From assembly GCF_030362855.1 (NCBI RefSeq), contig NZ_JAUCBP010000002.1, positions 124,001-188,000 of the forward strand: 64,000 nt of DNA. The letters run 5' to 3'. The position numbers and the translations under genes are program-made. How positions within the stretch are numbered: position 1 is the stretch's first letter; each line of letters begins with the position of its first letter. The notes beneath the pieces were generated by a model that was given only the letters and a program-made list of their open reading frames with translations, did not search any database and had not been told where the DNA came from. Of the stretch, positions 17,981 to 26,659 are shown in pieces. This DNA comes from Neoalteromonas arenosi (GTDB lineage Bacteria; Pseudomonadota; Gammaproteobacteria; Enterobacterales; Alteromonadaceae).

Positions 17981-18409
17981 TTAGTCGACATAAAGTTTCT
18001 GTGAAAAGGTTAGCGTACGCTTGGTATTGCCTTGTTGGATATCGATATTGAAAGTGTAATTTTCCATATCGCGATAGGACAGAACTGCCAGGTAATATAC
18101 TGCATCTCCTTCTACAACTCGCTTAAACTGAAGCTGCTTGGTGGTACCAATAAGGTTTCGCGCAGAGCCAGATACAGCAGGTTTGAGTGCTGCCTTGGTA
18201 TCACTGTCCAATACCGAAATATTGACCAACGCGTTAAAACGACTGCGGACAATACCGTTGGCCTTGGCAACTTCAGGCGTTAAAAACGTAGTGCTGACAA
18301 CCATGTAATGAACGTCCCAATCGCCCAGCGTTTGCTTTTGTTCAGCGAAAACAGAGGGAGTGATTAACAGCCCGCTAAGAAATACTGCTAGAAGAGTTCG
18401 CCAACGCAT
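17981..18409 (-). CDS. DUF4426 family exported protein
   Basis: 142 residues from the ATG at 18409, which follows GTGGAG with suitable spacing; two in-frame ATGs slightly upstream lack this. Signal peptide about residues 1-23 (RTLLAVFLSGLLITPSVFA). The mature part is beta-rich (WDVHYMVVSTTFLTPEVAKANGIVRS, VLSYRDMENYTFNIDI), matching DUF4426. Family function is unknown. It is the last gene of yggS-proC-yggT-DUF4426, an order conserved in Alteromonas- and Vibrio-like genomes. Confidence 0.85.
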   Translation of the reverse strand: MRWRTLLAVFLSGLLITPSVFAEQKQTLGDWDVHYMVVSTTFLTPEVAKANGIVRSRFNALVNISVLDSDTKAALKPAVSGSARNLIGTTKQLQFKRVVEGDAVYYLAVLSYRDMENYTFNIDIQQGNTKRTLTFSQKLYVD

Positions 18410-18429
18410 AATCATTCTCCACATGCTGA

Positions 18430-18969
18430 TTAGAAACCGCCAAACACATCGCCCAGCAGAATTCGAATAAACTGAATTGCAATAATCGCAATAAGTACTG
18501 AAAGGTCTAAACCTCCCATCGGTGGTATGACGCTACGAATGGGACGCAAAAACGGCTCAGTTAATTGCATCGTGACGTATTCAATCGGGTTTGAACCTTG
18601 ACTTACCCAACTGAGAATAGCGCGCAGAATAAGGATCCAAAATACCAGTGATAATCCCTCGCGCAAAACGTCTATCGGGGCATTGATCAGTATGCCTATT
18701 GGGTTCCAGTTTAAATTGAAAACTAGTGATACAACCAACAGCTTGACAAAAGACACTGCGATCGCCAACAGCAGAGTCGCCGTATCTAAACGACCGATGC
18801 TTGGAATAACACGGCGCAGTGGACCAACGATAGGCTGCGTCGCTTTGACGACAACTTGACTTAAAGGGTTGTAGAAATCAGCACGAACCCATTGCAACCA
18901 CAAGCGCAATAACACCACCATAAGGTAGAGATTAAAAAGGGTCGTAATTAAAAAGTAGGTGGCATTCAT
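18430..18969 (-). CDS. yggT: YggT family membrane protein
   Basis: 179 residues with two YggT repeats, each having two membrane helices: TTLFNLYLMVVLLRLWLQWVRADFYNPLSQVVVKATQPIVGPLRRVIPSIGRLD, and later FWILILRAILSWVSQGSNPIEYVTMQLTEPFLRPIRSVIPPMGGLD. Possibly linked to osmotic or cell-division phenotypes in other bacteria, but the molecular role is not settled. Lies between proC (14 nt) and the DUF4426 gene in the same operon. Confidence 0.92.
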   Translation of the reverse strand: MNATYFLITTLFNLYLMVVLLRLWLQWVRADFYNPLSQVVVKATQPIVGPLRRVIPSIGRLDTATLLLAIAVSFVKLLVVSLVFNLNWNPIGILINAPIDVLREGLSLVFWILILRAILSWVSQGSNPIEYVTMQLTEPFLRPIRSVIPPMGGLDLSVLIAIIAIQFIRILLGDVFGGF

Positions 18970-18983
18970 AAATAGCTCTTCAG

Positions 18984-19805
18984 TTAAAACTCGTTCGACA
19001 TTTGTTCAGCGCGCTGAACCGCAGCTTGCATTGCTTTACTGACCAGTGCAGGTAGCTCTCCTGCAGTAAAAGTAGCTAACGCTTGCGCTGTTGTGCCACC
19101 TTTTGACGTCACATTCTCGCGCAGCGTTGACAGTTCGGTGTCTGGATTTGCAACTACCATGTGCGCCGCGCCGAGCATTGCTTGTTGCACAAGTAGCCGC
19201 GCATCTTCGTGACTGAAGCCCATGTTTTCGGCTTCACTTTGCATCGCTTCTAAAAACAGGAAGAAGTACGCCGGTGCACTGCCGGCAGCGGCAATTACAC
19301 CATCGATTTTAGTTTCTTCACGCACCCACAAAATCTCGCCAACGGCAGCCATCAATTCGCCACAGGCGTTTTGGTCTTCTGCACTCACGTTGTCAGTGGC
19401 GATAAGGCCTGTCATGCCTTTACCCACAGAGCTAGGGGTATTTGGCATTGCTCTTACCCAGCGTTTAGCTGCAGGTAACATTGTGCCTAAACGTGCGAGC
19501 TTGATGCCCGCCGCAATTGACATAAATACTTTACTGTCATCGACGAGCGTGTCGTCTAACTGCGCTAAAACATCAGCCATTATTTGTGGCTTAACCGCTA
19601 ATACAATTATGTCGGAAAAGGCTAGAACCGCGTCGTTGTCTGTGGTGATATTGACCCCTAGCTCTTCTTGTAACGCCATTAGTTTATCAATAGAGCGATT
19701 ACTGACTACAATATCAGCGGCGGAGTATCCAGATTCGACCAAGCCTGAAATAATACTGCGGGCCATATTCCCAGCGCCTATAAAGCCGACTTTTTTGCCT
19801 TGCAT
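18984..19805 (-). CDS. proC: pyrroline-5-carboxylate reductase
   Basis: 273 residues. The Rossmann NAD(P)H motif is VGFIGAGNMARSII at 6-19; the catalytic/substrate region shows AMPNTPSSVGKGMTG, AAGSAPAYFFLFLEAM and LRENVTSKGGTTAQAL. Reduces pyrroline-5-carboxylate to proline. AAAGGAAAATT precedes the ATG. It lies 21 nt after yggS and before yggT. Confidence 0.96.
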   Translation of the reverse strand: MQGKKVGFIGAGNMARSIISGLVESGYSAADIVVSNRSIDKLMALQEELGVNITTDNDAVLAFSDIIVLAVKPQIMADVLAQLDDTLVDDSKVFMSIAAGIKLARLGTMLPAAKRWVRAMPNTPSSVGKGMTGLIATDNVSAEDQNACGELMAAVGEILWVREETKIDGVIAAAGSAPAYFFLFLEAMQSEAENMGFSHEDARLLVQQAMLGAAHMVVANPDTELSTLRENVTSKGGTTAQALATFTAGELPALVSKAMQAAVQRAEQMSNEF

Positions 19806-19826
19806 AATTTTCCTTTCACGTTTTAT

Positions 19827-20513
19827 TTATTTGCGTGCACCAAAAATAGCGGTACCGATGCGAACCATCGTTGAGCCATTCTCAATGGCTAACGTCATGT
19901 CGTTCGACATACCGATAGATAATGTATCTATGGTTGAATAGCGTGCTTTCAAGTCAGTGAAGATGCTTTGCATCGCCGCCAAGGCATTTTTTTGTGCCTC
20001 TTTATCAGCATCTGCACGAGGAATTGCCATTATGCCCCGCAAACAAAGATTTGGCAGGGTAGCTATGTGTGCTGCTAGTGTATCAATCTCCGCGACGGCG
20101 ACACCTGACTTACTTGCTTCGTCATCAATGTTGATTTGAATACATACTTGTAAGGGCGGTAAATTTACGGGTCGCTGATCATTTAAGCGCTGGGCTATTT
20201 TGGCGCGGTCAACGCTTTGCATCCAATCAAAGTGCTCGGCAACTAAACGGGTTTTATTTGACTGCAAAGGCCCGATGAAATGCCACTCAATATCTCTAAG
20301 TGATTGCATCTTTTTAATTTTTTCGACACCCTCTTGCACATAGTTTTCACCAAATAATCGTTGTCCTGCCGCATACGCAAGTTCCAAATCGGATACCGGT
20401 TTAGTTTTACTTACGGCTAGTAATTTGACCGAATTTGCAGGACGATGCGCATTCTTTGTTGCTTGCGCTATCAAGTTTTGGGTGTATAGCAACCTATCTG
20501 CTATTGTTTGCAT
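19827..20513 (-). CDS. yggS: PLP homeostasis protein (YggS/PLPBP)
   Basis: 228 residues, fold type III PLP-binding protein. The PLP lysine is Lys36 in LLAVSKTKP, the same position as in E. coli YggS; FGENYVQEGVEKI, WHFIGPLQSNK and LSIGMSNDMTLAIENGSTMVRIGTAIFG are further family blocks. Buffers free PLP and affects amino-acid pools; not a true racemase. First gene of the leftward operon, divergent from pilT across 31 bp, so both promoters must overlap or lie within neighbouring genes. Confidence 0.95.
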   Translation of the reverse strand: MQTIADRLLYTQNLIAQATKNAHRPANSVKLLAVSKTKPVSDLELAYAAGQRLFGENYVQEGVEKIKKMQSLRDIEWHFIGPLQSNKTRLVAEHFDWMQSVDRAKIAQRLNDQRPVNLPPLQVCIQINIDDEASKSGVAVAEIDTLAAHIATLPNLCLRGIMAIPRADADKEAQKNALAAMQSIFTDLKARYSTIDTLSIGMSNDMTLAIENGSTMVRIGTAIFGARK

Positions 20514-20544
20514 AGCGTGTTATTTTTGATCGGAGACACAAGCC

Positions 20545-21588
20545 TTGGATATTACCGAACTTTTAGCCTTTAGTGTAAAAAACAACGCATCAGACCTGCA
20601 CTTGACCGCAGGACTACCTCCGATAATTCGCGTGGACGGCGAGATGCGTCGCCTGAATGTGCCGGCGCTGGAGCACAAAGAAGTTCATGCGCTGATCTAT
20701 GAAATCATGAATGACATGCAGCGCAAAGAATACGAAGAGAATCTAGAAACAGACTTCTCATTCGAAGTAAAAGACTTGTCGCGTTTCCGGGTTAATGCCT
20801 TCGTCCAAAATCGTGGTGCCGCTGCCGTACTGAGAACCATTCCATCGAAAGTGCTGACGCTTGATGACTTAGGTGCACCGCCGATTTTTAAAGAGATTAT
20901 TAATCAGCCAACGGGTATTGTTTTGGTTACTGGCGCTACCGGCTCGGGCAAAAGTACTACGCTTGCAGCTATGGTCGATCACATTAATACCCACAAGCGC
21001 GAACACATTTTGACGATTGAAGATCCAATTGAATTCGTGCATGACAATAAATTGTGTGTAGTCAACCAACGGGAAGTACATCGCGATACACACAGCTTTT
21101 CCAACGCGTTGCGCAGTGCTCTGCGGGAAGACCCCGATGTTATTTTGGTTGGCGAATTACGGGACTTAGAAACCATTCGACTCGCGATTTCAGCCGCTGA
21201 AACCGGTCACTTAGTCTTTGGTACGTTGCACACCAACTCAGCACCGAAGACGATTGACCGGATCATTGACGTTTTTCCCGCCGAAGAGAAGGCTATGGTA
21301 CGGTCTATGCTCTCAGAATCTTTACGCGCTGTAATTTCACAAACATTGTTGAAAAAAGTAGGCGGCGGACGAATCGCCGCACATGAAATTATGGTCGGCA
21401 TACCCGCGATCAGAAACTTGATCCGCGAAGACAAAGTACCGCAAATGTATTCGGTTATTCAAACAGGTCAGGCACATGGTATGCAGACTATGGATCAGTG
21501 TTTACAGAAATTGGTTGGCATGGGGGTTATTTCGCCACAAGACGCGGCCGCGAAGTCAATTGATAAGCAACCAAAACCGGGGTTCTAG
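20545..21588 (+). CDS. pilT: type IV pilus retraction ATPase PilT
   Basis: 347 residues beginning (M)DITELLAFSVKNNASDLHL, as in other PilT proteins; the start codon is TTG with CGGAGA upstream. The N-terminal PAS-like domain (about 1-100) precedes the ATPase core with Walker A GATGSGKST at 130-138, the Asp box IEDPIEF, Walker B DVILVGELRD and the His box. AIRNLIRE near 290 is the PilT retraction-specific motif. Hexameric cytoplasmic ATPase driving pilus retraction and twitching. Confidence 0.96.
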   Translation: MDITELLAFSVKNNASDLHLTAGLPPIIRVDGEMRRLNVPALEHKEVHALIYEIMNDMQRKEYEENLETDFSFEVKDLSRFRVNAFVQNRGAAAVLRTIPSKVLTLDDLGAPPIFKEIINQPTGIVLVTGATGSGKSTTLAAMVDHINTHKREHILTIEDPIEFVHDNKLCVVNQREVHRDTHSFSNALRSALREDPDVILVGELRDLETIRLAISAAETGHLVFGTLHTNSAPKTIDRIIDVFPAEEKAMVRSMLSESLRAVISQTLLKKVGGGRIAAHEIMVGIPAIRNLIREDKVPQMYSVIQTGQAHGMQTMDQCLQKLVGMGVISPQDAAAKSIDKQPKPGF

Positions 21589-21594
21589 ATCACT

Positions 21595-22710
21595 ATGTTT
21601 ATGCTCGACTCTTATTTGGAACAGATGGTATCGAATTCCGCATCGGATGTGTTTATTACGGTCGATTATCCCGTTAGCGCCAAGATCAATGGCCAATTAA
21701 CGCCACTTGATGATCAGCGGTTATCAGCCGAAGACGCATTGGATTTAGTCCATCAAGCAATGACACCCGCGCAGCAACAAGAGTTTGCTGACAACAAAGA
21801 GTGTAATTTCGCAATCGCGCGCGAGGGCATTGGCCGCTTCCGTTGCAGTGCTTTCTGGCAACGCGATTTGGCGGGGATGGTCATCCGTCGGATCGTTACG
21901 CAAATTCCTCAGGCCGATGACTTGGGACTACCGCCGGTGCTTAAAGACATTATCATGTCGAAGCGCGGCTTGGTGTTGTTTGTGGGGGGGACAGGGACCG
22001 GTAAGTCTACATCACTAGCAGCGCTTATTGGCCATCGTAATGCTAATTCGAAGGGGCACATTCTTACTATTGAAGACCCAATCGAATTTGTTCACGAACA
22101 TCAAAATTGCGTCGTTACTCAACGCGAAGTGGGCATTGATACAATGTCGTTTGATGACGCATTAAAGTCGTCGTTGCGACAAGCGCCCGATGTGATATTG
22201 ATCGGTGAAATCCGGTCTATGGAAACGATGGAATACGCCATGTCGTTTGCTGATACTGGCCATTTGTGTGTTGCCACATTGCACGCCAATAATGCTAACC
22301 AGGCGATTGAGCGGATCATGCATTTAGCACCCAAAGACATGCACGACAAGTTGCGCTTTGATTTGAGCTTAAATATTCGAGCAATCGTTGCCCAGCAGTT
22401 AGTGCCGACGATAGACGGCAAAGGGCGCGTAGCAGCGATAGAGATACTGTTAAACTCTCCGCTAGTTACAGACCTTATTCAGCGCAATGAAATTGGTAGC
22501 CTCAAAGAGGCCATGAAAAAAGGCAAGGAAATGGGGATGCAGAGTTTTGATATGGCGCTGTATGACCATTACAAGGCAGGTAAAATCAGTCTCGATCAAG
22601 CTCTGCATCACGCTGATTCGCCTAATGATTTGCGTTTGATGATTAAGCTGGATACCAATGAAGGTTCGACCTTGGGTTCGTTGTCTAACGTCTCGATTGA
22701 TATGGACTAA
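21595..22710 (+). CDS. pilU: PilT-like accessory retraction ATPase PilU
   Basis: 371 residues, starting 6 nt after pilT. Walker A is GGTGTGKST (about 131-139), with IEDPIEFVHEH and DVILIGEIRSMETMEYAM. The PilT-type AIRNL motif is replaced by SPLVTDLIQRNEI and the C-terminus is longer, features that mark PilU. Works with PilT in retraction under load. Starts at ATG 21595; a second ATG two codons on is an alternative. Followed after 4 nt by the DUF2007 gene. Confidence 0.94.
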   Translation: MFMLDSYLEQMVSNSASDVFITVDYPVSAKINGQLTPLDDQRLSAEDALDLVHQAMTPAQQQEFADNKECNFAIAREGIGRFRCSAFWQRDLAGMVIRRIVTQIPQADDLGLPPVLKDIIMSKRGLVLFVGGTGTGKSTSLAALIGHRNANSKGHILTIEDPIEFVHEHQNCVVTQREVGIDTMSFDDALKSSLRQAPDVILIGEIRSMETMEYAMSFADTGHLCVATLHANNANQAIERIMHLAPKDMHDKLRFDLSLNIRAIVAQQLVPTIDGKGRVAAIEILLNSPLVTDLIQRNEIGSLKEAMKKGKEMGMQSFDMALYDHYKAGKISLDQALHHADSPNDLRLMIKLDTNEGSTLGSLSNVSIDMD

Positions 22711-22714
22711 ACGG

Positions 22715-23035
22715 GTGCTAATTTACAGCGATTTTGAGCGTTTTCGCGTTTACCAGATTAAACAGCTACTCGATGATCACGGCATTCCGTGTTATGTCAA
22801 AAATGAATTTGCAAGTGGCGCCGTTGGTGAACTTGCGCCACAAGATGTGCAGCCTGAAATATGGCTGCAAGACGCGCAGTGGCAGGTTAAAGCAAAACGC
22901 GTTATAGACGATTACATAGCGCAAAATCAGGCCAGTCAAAATGCGCAGGATTGGCGGTGTAATAATTGCCAAGAAGAAAATGAAGGCAGTTTTGTTATTT
23001 GTTGGAACTGCCAAACCTCGCGGCCCGAAAGTTAG
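22715..23035 (+). CDS. DUF2007 protein with C-terminal zinc ribbon
   Basis: 106 residues from the GTG at 22715, four bases after the pilU stop. The N-terminal part (about 1-70) is DUF2007-like: [31 protein letters not shown] and [21 protein letters not shown], resembling a small ferredoxin-like domain. The C-terminus has CNNC and CWNC spaced by about 11 residues, a RanBP2-like zinc ribbon. Role unknown; linkage to pilTU suggests a possible pilus-related or regulatory function. Its last 4 bases overlap the convergent ruvX gene. Confidence 0.8.
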   Translation: MLIYSDFERFRVYQIKQLLDDHGIPCYVKNEFASGAVGELAPQDVQPEIWLQDAQWQVKAKRVIDDYIAQNQASQNAQDWRCNNCQEENEGSFVICWNCQTSRPES

Positions 23036-23448
23036 TATTGGTTGTCAAACCAGCTTTGTAAAATTAGGCAGGCGGATACACTGTCTATCTTACCTTTTTC
23101 CAACTTTTTATAACCCCCCAGCTCAAACAACTCAGCTTTTGCGTCCACCGTCGATAATCGTTCGTCCCAGAGCTCGACAGGTTTGCGAAAGCGGCCGTGA
23201 AGACGGTCACCAAACTTCTTTGCGCGCGCTGAAATTGGCTGCTCTGTGCCATCCATATTAAGGGGCATACCGACTATAATTTTGGTTGGGAGCCACTCCG
23301 CATAGAGGTTGGCGATCAATTGCCAGTCTGGGATCCCATCATTTGCCTTTAACGCGGCCAAGGGCGAAGCTGTACGGGTAATAGATTGCCCTACTGCGAC
23401 ACCAATACTCTTCTCGCCAAAATCAAAACACAACAACGTATCAGACAT
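23032..23448 (-). CDS. ruvX: Holliday junction resolvase-like RuvX (YqgF)
   Basis: 138 residues from the ATG at 23448, equal to E. coli YqgF; longer in-frame starts would run into yqgE. RNase H fold: [17 protein letters not shown] (first Asp), [14 protein letters not shown], and [13 protein letters not shown] with the later catalytic Asp in [11 protein letters not shown]. Implicated in 16S rRNA 5' end processing. The ATG lies 2 nt after the yqgE stop, giving tight coupling. Confidence 0.94.
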   Translation of the reverse strand: MSDTLLCFDFGEKSIGVAVGQSITRTASPLAALKANDGIPDWQLIANLYAEWLPTKIIVGMPLNMDGTEQPISARAKKFGDRLHGRFRKPVELWDERLSTVDAKAELFELGGYKKLEKGKIDSVSACLILQSWFDNQY

Positions 23449-23450
23449 GG

Positions 23451-24017
23451 TCAAGCATGTCCTGCTGAAGGTGCTAATTGCCAAATATCGACACCAAGTT
23501 TATTGACCGCGGCTTGCCATCGTTTGTGGATTGGCGTGTTGAAAATAATATCAGTATCAGCTTCTACTGTTAGCCAGCTGTTTTCTTGAATTTCTTGCTC
23601 CAGCTGCCCAGCTTGCCAGCCAGCATACCCCAGCGTTAGCAACGATTGAGAGGGACCGCCTTCAGTGGCAAGGGCAGGCAATATATCTTTCGATGTAGTC
23701 ACCATTATTTCGGGTGTTAAAGCCAAGCTCGAAGACCAACCACTTTGGCTTGAATGTAATACAAAACCGCGATCTTGCGCGACTGGGCCGCCAGCCAGAA
23801 CGATTTGCTTGCCGCGCTCTTCGTCGACTACCAACGATTCATCTATTTGCCCCATCAATGCTTTTAAATCCATATTGGTAGGCTGGTTTATCACCAGGCC
23901 CATTGCGCCGTCGGCATTGTGCTCGCATATATAGGTCAATGACCGCGAAAAATACGGATCATCTAACGATGGCATCGCAATTAGGAAATGATTTTCAAAG
24001 GTTACGGCTTGGGTCAT
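23451..24017 (-). CDS. yqgE: UPF0301/AlgH family protein YqgE
   Basis: 188 residues. Matches the YqgE/AlgH family from start to end: [38 protein letters not shown], then [18 protein letters not shown], and [28 protein letters not shown]. Function unknown although the linkage with gshB and ruvX is widely conserved in gammaproteobacteria. The ATG overlaps the gshB stop by 4 nt. Confidence 0.95.
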   Translation of the reverse strand: MTQAVTFENHFLIAMPSLDDPYFSRSLTYICEHNADGAMGLVINQPTNMDLKALMGQIDESLVVDEERGKQIVLAGGPVAQDRGFVLHSSQSGWSSSLALTPEIMVTTSKDILPALATEGGPSQSLLTLGYAGWQAGQLEQEIQENSWLTVEADTDIIFNTPIHKRWQAAVNKLGVDIWQLAPSAGHA

Positions 24018-24970
24018 TCCGCTGTTTTCACTCGTTTTTCTATGGCGTCAAAAAGTTTGCCGCAAATATTAATATCGTAAGCTGCCTCTAGTTCCCGCAC
24101 ACAGGTAGGGCTAGTAACATTGATTTCCGTTATCTTGTCACCGATCACATCGAGACCTACAAATAACAGGCCTTTTTCTACCAGAGTCGGTGCGATCGCT
24201 TCCGCGAGCATACGATCGCTATCACTGATTGGCTGTGGTCGACCTGTACCACCCGCCGCGAGGTTGCCTCGCGTTTCTCCATCACTGGGTAAGCGAGCTA
24301 AGCAATATGGCATCACCTCTCCGTCGACAATTAACACACGTTTATCGCCGTCTTTGATAGCGGGCAAGTAGCGCTGAAACATCGCATACGATTTGCCATT
24401 TTGGGTCAAGGTCTCTGCTACTACCCCTAAGTTGTTGCCATCGTCTTTAACGCGAAAAATCGATGTGCCGCCCATGCCGTCTAAAGGCTTACAAATAATA
24501 TCTCGATGCTCGGCGTGAAATGCTTTGACTTGTTGCTTACTACTCGTCACTAAAGTCGGCGGCGTGTGCTCAGCAAACCATGTAGCGAATAGTTTTTCAT
24601 TGAAGTCACGCAGACTTTGCGGCTTATTTACTACTAATGTTCCTCGCCGCTCGGCGAGTTCAAACATATGTGTCGCATAGATAAATTCGGCGTCGACCGG
24701 GGGATCTTTGCGCATTAACAATACGTCGAAGTCGGCTAATGACCACTGGGTTGGCTTTTCCAGTTCATACCAATGTTCAGGATCTTCCATGACACGAAGT
24801 TTGCGCGCCATTGCGCAAGGTTCGCCACTATTAATGAATAATTCTGGCATTTCGATATAGTACAACTCATAGTCGCGTGCTTGTGCCTCAAGCAGCATCG
24901 CGAAACTGGTGTCTTTGACTATATTAATATTGGCAATGGGGTCCATTACCATAGCTAACTTGATGGTCAT
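24014..24970 (-). CDS. gshB: glutathione synthetase
   Basis: 318 residues, ATP-grasp ligase joining gamma-glutamylcysteine and glycine. Motifs: KLAMVMDPIANINIVKDTSFAMLLEAQ at the N-terminus, ATP-grasp segments DIICKPLDGMGGTSIFRVK and RYLPAIKDGDKRVLIVDGE, Gly-rich GNLAAGGTGRP, and C-terminal ITEINVTSPTCVREL. AAGGCC precedes the ATG at 24970. First gene of gshB-yqgE-ruvX. Its 146-bp upstream region carries two related palindromes. Confidence 0.96.
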   Translation of the reverse strand: MTIKLAMVMDPIANINIVKDTSFAMLLEAQARDYELYYIEMPELFINSGEPCAMARKLRVMEDPEHWYELEKPTQWSLADFDVLLMRKDPPVDAEFIYATHMFELAERRGTLVVNKPQSLRDFNEKLFATWFAEHTPPTLVTSSKQQVKAFHAEHRDIICKPLDGMGGTSIFRVKDDGNNLGVVAETLTQNGKSYAMFQRYLPAIKDGDKRVLIVDGEVMPYCLARLPSDGETRGNLAAGGTGRPQPISDSDRMLAEAIAPTLVEKGLLFVGLDVIGDKITEINVTSPTCVRELEAAYDINICGKLFDAIEKRVKTAE

Positions 24971-24997
24971 TGTTGGCCTTATTTCGTTTTTATAAGA

Positions 24998-25014
24998 AGT
25001 GGTGACGCACCACT
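24998..25014. promoter_or_regulatory. palindrome AGTGGTG-acg-CACCACT
   Basis: Perfect 7-bp inverted repeat with a 3-bp centre, between gshB and the upstream GAF kinase gene, 28 bp before the gshB start. It could be an operator or, read on the minus strand, a weak terminator stem. A second palindrome with the same half-site lies 43 bp away, centre to centre. Confidence 0.4.
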
Positions 25015-25042
25015 AAAAATCAAGTTCGATGTTTGTTTCATC

Positions 25043-25055
25043 ACCACTTAGTGGT
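25043..25055. promoter_or_regulatory. palindrome ACCACT-t-AGTGGT
   Basis: Perfect 6-bp inverted repeat with a 1-bp centre and the same AGTGGT half-site as the neighbouring palindrome. A further AGTG follows at 25057-25060. Candidate second operator or alternative RNA stem in the gshB leader. Confidence 0.4.
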
Positions 25056-25116
25056 TAGTGTAGTTGATAACCGTGAGAATTGGATGGCGACGCGACCAAA
25101 CGGGCACTATCAAGGG

Positions 25117-26556
25117 CTAATTTAAGGGGATACGCAACGTAAAGGTTGTGCCTTTCCCTAACTTAGACTCGCAATCAATTGAACCGCGTAACACATCAAC
25201 TGCCAGATTGTAACAGATATGCATGCCTAACCCTGTGCCGCCCGTTGCGCGTGCGCTGGTAAAAAAAGGTTTATAGATATTGGCCACCGTATGGTCGGTC
25301 ATGCCTTTGCCATTATCTCGGTAGACCATGACTAGCTGTTCATTCAAATGTCGGTCGACTTCGATTTTGGCTTTTATCGTGATATGGCCTCTCTCGTGTG
25401 GCTCAAACGCGTGCTGTGCTGAATTCATAATCAGGTTGATCAAAATCTGGCTAATCGCGCCTGGATTGCTTTGTATTTCCAAGTCAGTGTTGACGTCTAT
25501 ACAAAAGATGTGTCCAAATCGTTTAAGACGAGGCTTAAGCGAAAGTAACACTTCATCAATATAGCCGCAAAGGTTAATAGGGCGAGGTTCTTGCGAGTGT
25601 TGATCAGTCGACAATTGTTTGAAGGTTCTGATGAGGTGACTCGTGCGCGTTAAGTTGCGCTCGATGATCTCACTAGCCTCTCCGCACTCCTGATAAAAAG
25701 ACGCGAGATCAGAACGCTTGAGATTACGCGAATCAAACAACTCCTTAGACTTCACTTGCATCGCTTTTAAATAGGTTGCCGCAGTAATCGCCACCCCGAT
25801 TGGGGTATTTATTTCATGCGTCAAACTCGACATCATTGTGCCTAGCGCAGCCATATTTTCCATCTCGAGTAACTGAGAGCGCACTTCGTTACGCTGGTCT
25901 AATGCTTTGCTGAGCATTAGGTTAGCTTCAGTGAATTCTTTGGTACGCTCTTCGACTCTGTGTTCAAGCTCCTCTCGTGATAGCTTCAACGCTTCAATAT
26001 TGCGGCTGCGAGCAATGATGAGACTTAACAGCTCCGCCTCGTAACACAACAATTCGCTATCTTCTTCTGTGGGAGCCGAAGATTCATCCGCAAATGCAGC
26101 GAGAGAGCCATAGACTTGATTGTCGGGGCCAATTAGCGGTTGCGACCAACAGGCAACTATGTTGGCATCGCGTGCATGGCTAACAAAACTCTGCCAATTG
26201 GGGTGCTCGAAAACGTTATCTACATAGACAGGTTGACGCGTGAATACAGCGGCTCCACAACAACCACTGGTAGCACTAATCGGAAAGTGTTGTAGCGCAT
26301 TAATAAAGGTTTCTGACAAGCTTGGCGCTACAAGAGGTGAGAGGGTCATATTACCCGGGTCAACTAACATGATTGAAAAGCGCGCACTGGGATGGATAGC
26401 CTCTAGACGCTTGACCAAAATTTCCATCACCTCTTTTAAAGAGGCACCACAAATTAACTGGTCAAGTGCATTTGCACGACCTTGTTCAATAACGCTCCTG
26501 CTTTTTATTTGTGCTAATCGATCCGTGTCAGCATTGTCAATCAGCTTAAGACGCAT
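25117..26556 (-). CDS. GAF-domain sensor histidine kinase
   Basis: 479 residues, no signal peptide or membrane helix, so probably cytoplasmic. A GAF domain occupies about 26-185 (Cys99 and Cys100 in SGCCGAAVF are candidate sensor residues), followed by a coiled coil about 186-232. The kinase core has His247 in SSLTHEINTPIGVAI, N box ILINLIMNSAQHAF, G1 DNGKGM and G2 GGTGLGMHICYNLA. HEINTP-type kinases often respond to redox or small ligands. No response regulator adjoins it. It lies upstream of gshB on the same strand; no Shine-Dalgarno is evident before the ATG. Confidence 0.88.
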   Translation of the reverse strand: MRLKLIDNADTDRLAQIKSRSVIEQGRANALDQLICGASLKEVMEILVKRLEAIHPSARFSIMLVDPGNMTLSPLVAPSLSETFINALQHFPISATSGCCGAAVFTRQPVYVDNVFEHPNWQSFVSHARDANIVACWSQPLIGPDNQVYGSLAAFADESSAPTEEDSELLCYEAELLSLIIARSRNIEALKLSREELEHRVEERTKEFTEANLMLSKALDQRNEVRSQLLEMENMAALGTMMSSLTHEINTPIGVAITAATYLKAMQVKSKELFDSRNLKRSDLASFYQECGEASEIIERNLTRTSHLIRTFKQLSTDQHSQEPRPINLCGYIDEVLLSLKPRLKRFGHIFCIDVNTDLEIQSNPGAISQILINLIMNSAQHAFEPHERGHITIKAKIEVDRHLNEQLVMVYRDNGKGMTDHTVANIYKPFFTSARATGGTGLGMHICYNLAVDVLRGSIDCESKLGKGTTFTLRIPLN

Positions 26557-26659
26557 TCAAATACTTTGTTATAATCTGATGAAGTTTCTCGCCTACTTTC
26601 TCTGCAAACCTTACTCGCTTTATTGACGTCGGTCAAAAACTTGGCGCTTTTTTGCAATC

